From NCBI GenBank assembly GCA_019454045.1, contig SKCR01023805.1:1-64000 (forward strand): a stretch of DNA of 64,000 nt, read 5' to 3'. The notes under the pieces were generated by a model. The model was given only the letters and a program-made list of their open reading frames with translations. It was not told where the DNA came from and did no database searches. Positions within the stretch are counted from its first letter, which is position 1. The number at the start of each line of letters is the position of its first letter. This DNA is from Zanthoxylum bungeanum. Taxonomy: Eukaryota; Streptophyta; Magnoliopsida; Sapindales; Rutaceae. This document shows, piece after piece, positions 61,915 through 64,000 of the stretch. A program made the position numbers and the translations under genes.

Positions 61915-63562
61915 TTAAGTAAGCGAGTGACGAAAGTGGCATCGGTAGCCATAGGGACAAGTGGCTCCAGATAAAACCATCCGACAAACCTCCGTTTTGT
62001 ACTTGGGGTGTCTCATTACGGGGCGCAATTCTGTGATACCATGTGCAAATTGGCAATACTCACTGTATGGACACGTGCCAGTCTCTTGCCACTTGTTGCA
62101 AAACTCAGTCTTCCACATCCCTTGATCGTACACCTCCAATTCTACTGCCTTTGCCTCCTCCTCGTCTCTCTTGTTACAGGCTGCAGCCACATTCACTCTT
62201 TGCTGCACTTGCAAACACACACAATAACGTATCATTTCCCATCAAATATAAACTAATTCTAGACCTTTTGTTAAGTTTGCTTGTAGTAGTAAAGGTGGCC
62301 TTCATATATAAGCTTAGAAGTCTAAACCAAACAATTTGTTTGTATAATTTTTTTTTTTTAAATCGTTGGAAACCCCACCATCAAACCACCTCTTATAGTT
62401 TAAGCAGAGTAGGTAAAATCTTCGACTGTACCAGACTCTTACAAGAAACACACTTTCTGAATTCGAATCCAAGACCTCAAGTTGAGATCCTGAATACTAC
62501 ATCACGCCTCTCAGGGACAATTTGTTGATATAATATTAAAGCTTATTTCGATTTATGCAGGTACTATTTCAAGCTCTTATTAATTATACCTTAGTTCATT
62601 TTCAGGTTCTTATCTCAGTGACTCAGTCTTATCTTTTATTTTAAGGACATTAAGACATGTCTTTAATATATTTAAACATTTGAACCTGTCAATTTTCATG
62701 TAGACTAACAACTTATATCGAACAAAATTAACCTATGATAAAGAAATATGTCTGTTTCATCACTTTCATGTCATGGACATGCTAAAAAATTTCAAAAATT
62801 TAGCACCCTCGATTTTCATATAGATTTTTTTTTTTTTTTTAGGTGAGAGTGATTTCATATATAGATTAATAACATTAAAGAACAACAATAAGTAGAATCG
62901 TTCAAATTATGCCCTAGCAGGCAAAACAACAAAACATGATATTTTAGCGGTTGTTTTATCTGTCTAATGGATAAGATAGTATTTTTATTGAAGAAAGGTT
63001 ATGATAAAGAGTGTAATATGCGATTCGTACTGCTACTCACATCGGTTTGTTTCGGCTTAATGTATCCACTGGACCGGACCGAGATGCTCTTAGGAAATGA
63101 GTCTCTCTCCAAAACATTTGTCTTATCGAACCGGTTCGGTTCAATACAGCCATTAGGAGCAAAACCAGATGAAATCTCTTGAGCAAGACGGTTAAAGTTG
63201 CAAGTGAGGAACTTAAGGAGTCCGGCGTTGCCCAAACGGAGATCGGCATTCTCTTGGCGTAGGGTTTCCAGCTCTCTAGTGATAGCTTGGAGGTGAGAAA
63301 AACACAGATCATACTGATCACAGAGCTGCTGATACTCCAAGATAAGCCTCGCTTGATGAAGCCGGTGCTCTGTGGCAACGCGGTGGCGGTCGTCCGTGAT
63401 GACCGGAGGCGATAATGACGATCTTGGCGGGAAAATTGAGTAGTACATTGAACTGAATTCGGCTTCCAAATCAAGCGATGAACATGAACTTGATGTTGCA
63501 CTAGTCATTGTGCTGGTTTTCATATCGGACGGTGAAGAAGATTCATCCCTCTCTTTCTCCAT
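61915..63562 (-). CDS. Tandem CCCH zinc-finger protein (C3H14/15-like)
   Basis: Two exons: 63041-63562 and 61915-62202, joined in phase 0 through a GTGAGT donor and a GTGCAG acceptor, giving 269 residues. The N-terminal exon has a Ser/Thr-rich start and then a heptad-like helix ([27 protein letters not shown]) with coiled-coil character. It then has [11 protein letters not shown], a motif I associate with plant C3H14/C3H15 proteins. The C-terminal exon carries two fingers spaced C-x8-C-x5-C-x3-H with lead-ins WKTEFC and YKTEVC, the TIS11/tristetraprolin arrangement that binds AU-rich mRNA. Arabidopsis relatives act in anther and secondary-wall development (family knowledge). The 838-bp intron contains a SINE. 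The protein stops right after RHSLT, shorter than relatives as I remember them. A duplicate last exon lies 2.4 kb further downstream. Confidence 0.85.
62348..62517 (-). mobile_element. SINE copy 4, in the zinc-finger gene intron
   Basis: T-run at 62348-62359, body as in the copy at 3964, and direct repeats ACAATTTGTTTGTATAA (62331-62347) and ACAATTTGTTGATATAA (62518-62534), differing slightly. This gives the clearest retroposition boundaries in the family. Confidence 0.78.
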
Positions 63563-64000
63563 TAAGATTGATTTCAGGGGAAAAGAAAAAGTCTCAAAGA
63601 AATTATTTTTATTTCACCTCACTTTTCATTGAAGAATCACCTTAAATCATATTATATACATAGGTTGTTCGACGTTTTTTTTTTTTTTGGGTAACACGTG
63701 GAAGTAGGTGATTGGAGCCAAGGGACTTGCTTTGGCGCCAAGGGATATAAAAAACCGTTAGAGATACCGTAACAGAATCGTAGGCAAGTGGTATGTAAAT
63801 GATGCTAGTTGTTAGGGGCATGTGTGGCGTGGCATGTAAGAATGTGAGCTGAGGATGTGAAAAGTGCTTCTAGGGTTTTTTTTTTTTTTTTTGGGAAGTG
63901 CTTCTAGGGTTTGATATTTTGTAATTATCAAGAATTAAGACGAAATGCTTTTCAACATATTCTAATGATTTCATTTGTAGAAGTTGCTTCAATCTGACAA
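63563..64000 (-). promoter_or_regulatory. Upstream region of the CCCH zinc-finger gene
   Basis: On the minus strand, TATATAATAT near 63645-63658 is a plausible TATA box about 85 bp before the ATG. A G-box CACGTG is at 63695-63700. Further upstream AAGTGCTTCTAGGGTT occurs twice (63862 and 63896) around a T-run. No gene is seen. Confidence 0.5.

Larger units (their letters stand above)
59522..62238. repeat. Tandem duplication, unit B
   Basis: Second copy of the unit, containing the LINE 5' scrap (59548-59690), a younger LINE insertion (60331-61233), a SINE (61352) and the last exon of the zinc-finger gene. Confidence 0.85.

Overview
This is a stretch of a eukaryotic nuclear genome, almost certainly a eudicot plant. 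The evidence is AT-rich spacers, GT-AG introns, plant MATE (DTX) transporters, plastid-type ferritin sequence, a plant tandem-CCCH zinc-finger gene, and a dense mix of Ty1/copia, hAT, Mutator-like, CACTA, LINE and SINE insertions. No prokaryotic features, CRISPR arrays or operons are present. I cannot name the species.

Layout. (1) 1-2.7 kb: the last exon of a 2-hydroxyacyl-CoA lyase gene (+). In its upstream intron, antisense, lies an intronless chimera of ferritin and serine acetyltransferase. (2) 5.8-7.9 kb: MATE gene 1, seven exons, intact. (3) 8-25 kb: a spacer with nested MITEs, AT-rich tandem repeats and a decayed copia element on the minus strand (12.0-18.3 kb). (4) 25.2-27.5 kb: MATE gene 2, seven exons, intact. 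(5) 27.5-29.2 kb: an organelle-type LSU rRNA scrap and a remnant of another MATE copy. (6) 29.2-41.9 kb: MATE gene 3, split twice. A pol-less Sirevirus-like LTR element lies in intron 1 and an apparently intact copia element lies in exon 2. Both have perfect 5-bp target duplications. Without the insertions every exon after exon 1 except the last has the same length as in genes 1 and 2. (7) 42.3-42.7 kb: a small His/Pro-rich repeat protein gene (-) with a frameshift near its 3' end. (8) 44.5-51.7 kb: a second, plus-strand copy of the decayed copia family, with its gag split by a hAT MITE. (9) 52.9-57.9 kb: a LINE fragment split by a 4.3-kb non-autonomous CACTA element. (10) 57.8-63.6 kb: a CCCH zinc-finger gene (-) whose last exon lies in a tandem duplication. 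One duplicate carries a young LINE insertion.

How it works together. The only coherent functional theme is the tandem MATE array, probably vacuolar or plasma-membrane export of organic cations or secondary metabolites. Two copies are intact, one was disabled by young retrotransposons, and one is nearly deleted. The rest is a well-resolved record of nested transposition: many elements can be bounded to the base by target-site duplications. No new multi-gene system is evident. The more unusual items are the ferritin-acetyltransferase chimera, the array of TTCGAA palindromes just upstream of the TATA box in the pol-less LTR element, the hAT MITEs that share termini but carry different short-repeat cores, and the duplicated terminal zinc-finger exon. 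All calls come from reading the sequence; no database search or alignment program was used.
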